A stretch of DNA of 5,596 nucleotides. It comes from Tardiphaga sp. (GTDB lineage Bacteria; Pseudomonadota; Alphaproteobacteria; Rhizobiales; Xanthobacteraceae). The stretch covers positions 1 to 5,596 of the forward strand of contig JACMOT010000062.1 in NCBI GenBank assembly GCA_014377915.1, read 5' to 3'. The translations under genes and the position numbers were made by a program. The notes under the pieces are model-generated. The model saw only the letters and a list, made by a program, of their open reading frames with translations. It searched no databases and was not told the origin of the DNA. Shown piece by piece: positions 5,472 through 5,596 of this stretch (its first letter is position 1; each line of letters opens with the position of its first letter).

Positions 5472-5516
5472 TTGAATCTAAAGCAGGATGGCGACTTATC
5501 GACCGAGCAACGATAA
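5472..5516 (+). promoter_or_regulatory. candidate promoter with overlapping dyad for the right-edge gene
   Basis: TTGAAT (5472-5477) and CTTATC (5495-5500) are 17 bases apart and fit a weak housekeeping promoter pointing right. A perfect 6-base inverted repeat, TTATCG (5496-5501) and CGATAA (5511-5516), overlaps the -10 box and the expected start site, a usual place for a repressor. Both are motif-level calls. Confidence 0.33.
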
Positions 5517-5534
5517 TCGGATTGACTGCCCGTG

Positions 5535-5596
5535 ATGATGCCCGACAGCCCGAGCGACATAAGTCGACTTGCACCGCGCTGGCTGCTCGCCGCCGC
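5535..5596 (+). CDS. 5' end of a probable membrane or exported protein (partial)
   Basis: A frame opens at GTG 5532 / ATG 5535 / ATG 5538 and runs off the window. It reads MMPDSPSDISRLAPRWLLAAA: a polar start, then arginines followed by a hydrophobic stretch, as in a signal anchor or signal peptide. The in-frame TGA at 5523-5525 limits the start to this cluster. No strong ribosome binding site is seen. It is divergent from the GGDEF/EAL gene and has a candidate promoter about 40 bases upstream. Only about 20 residues are visible, so the family cannot be named. Confidence 0.42.
   Translation, partial: MMPDSPSDISRLAPRWLLAA

Larger units (their letters stand above)
5279..5534. other. divergent intergenic region, comparatively AT-rich
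   Basis: This 256-base stretch separates the leftward GGDEF/EAL gene from a probable rightward gene. I find no convincing protein-coding frame; the two - strand frames crossing it have unnatural composition. It holds the dyads at 5284-5311 and 5496-5516 and a candidate rightward promoter. It is visibly richer in A and T than the flanking genes, as expected for a double promoter region. Confidence 0.5.

Overview
The window is GC-rich and dense in genes. It looks like a chromosomal segment from the Bradyrhizobium / Rhodopseudomonas / Nitrobacter group of Alphaproteobacteria. The basis is an L28 protein beginning MSRRCEL, an alphaproteobacterial-type TTGACC / CTATAG promoter, and three families of palindromic intergenic repeats whose ends (CCGTAGGGCGG, TCCCGGAC, CCCCTCACCC...GACCTCTCCCC) I associate with that group from memory. 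No RNA gene, transposase, phage gene or CRISPR array was seen.

Layout, left to right. A promoter (41-69) drives rpmB (149-562, + strand, ribosomal protein L28). Its reading frame runs through its own intrinsic terminator (518-548). A small GTG-started frame (578-751, +) carries a palindromic element in frame and overlaps the start of a DUF2283 gene (748-960, +) by ATGA. A CCGTAGGG-type repeat (994-1078) follows and abuts the 3' end of a frameshifted PemK/MazF-like toxin remnant (1073-1403, - strand). A long stem-loop (1456-1504) then precedes an exported PepSY-like protein (1514-1828, +). A composite hairpin repeat (1836-1930) separates it from a convergent conserved 130-residue protein of unknown function (1969-2361, -).

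The right half is one large gene on the - strand (2519-5278). It encodes a membrane-anchored sensor with a periplasmic region, a PAS segment, and GGDEF and EAL domains for cyclic-di-GMP turnover. Upstream of it lies a comparatively AT-rich intergenic region with two operator-like dyads. At the right edge is the probable start of a divergent gene (5535 onward, +) whose product begins like a membrane or exported protein.

The genes do not form one pathway. rpmB is housekeeping, the GGDEF/EAL protein is a signalling module, and 560-1500 is an accessory patch of small genes, gene remnants and repeats. I do not see a complete new multi-gene system. The most notable signals are the loss of the rpmB stop codon with translation into the terminator, the broken toxin gene whose stop codon lies inside a repeat, the in-frame palindromic element, and the stem-loop that overlaps a ribosome binding site.
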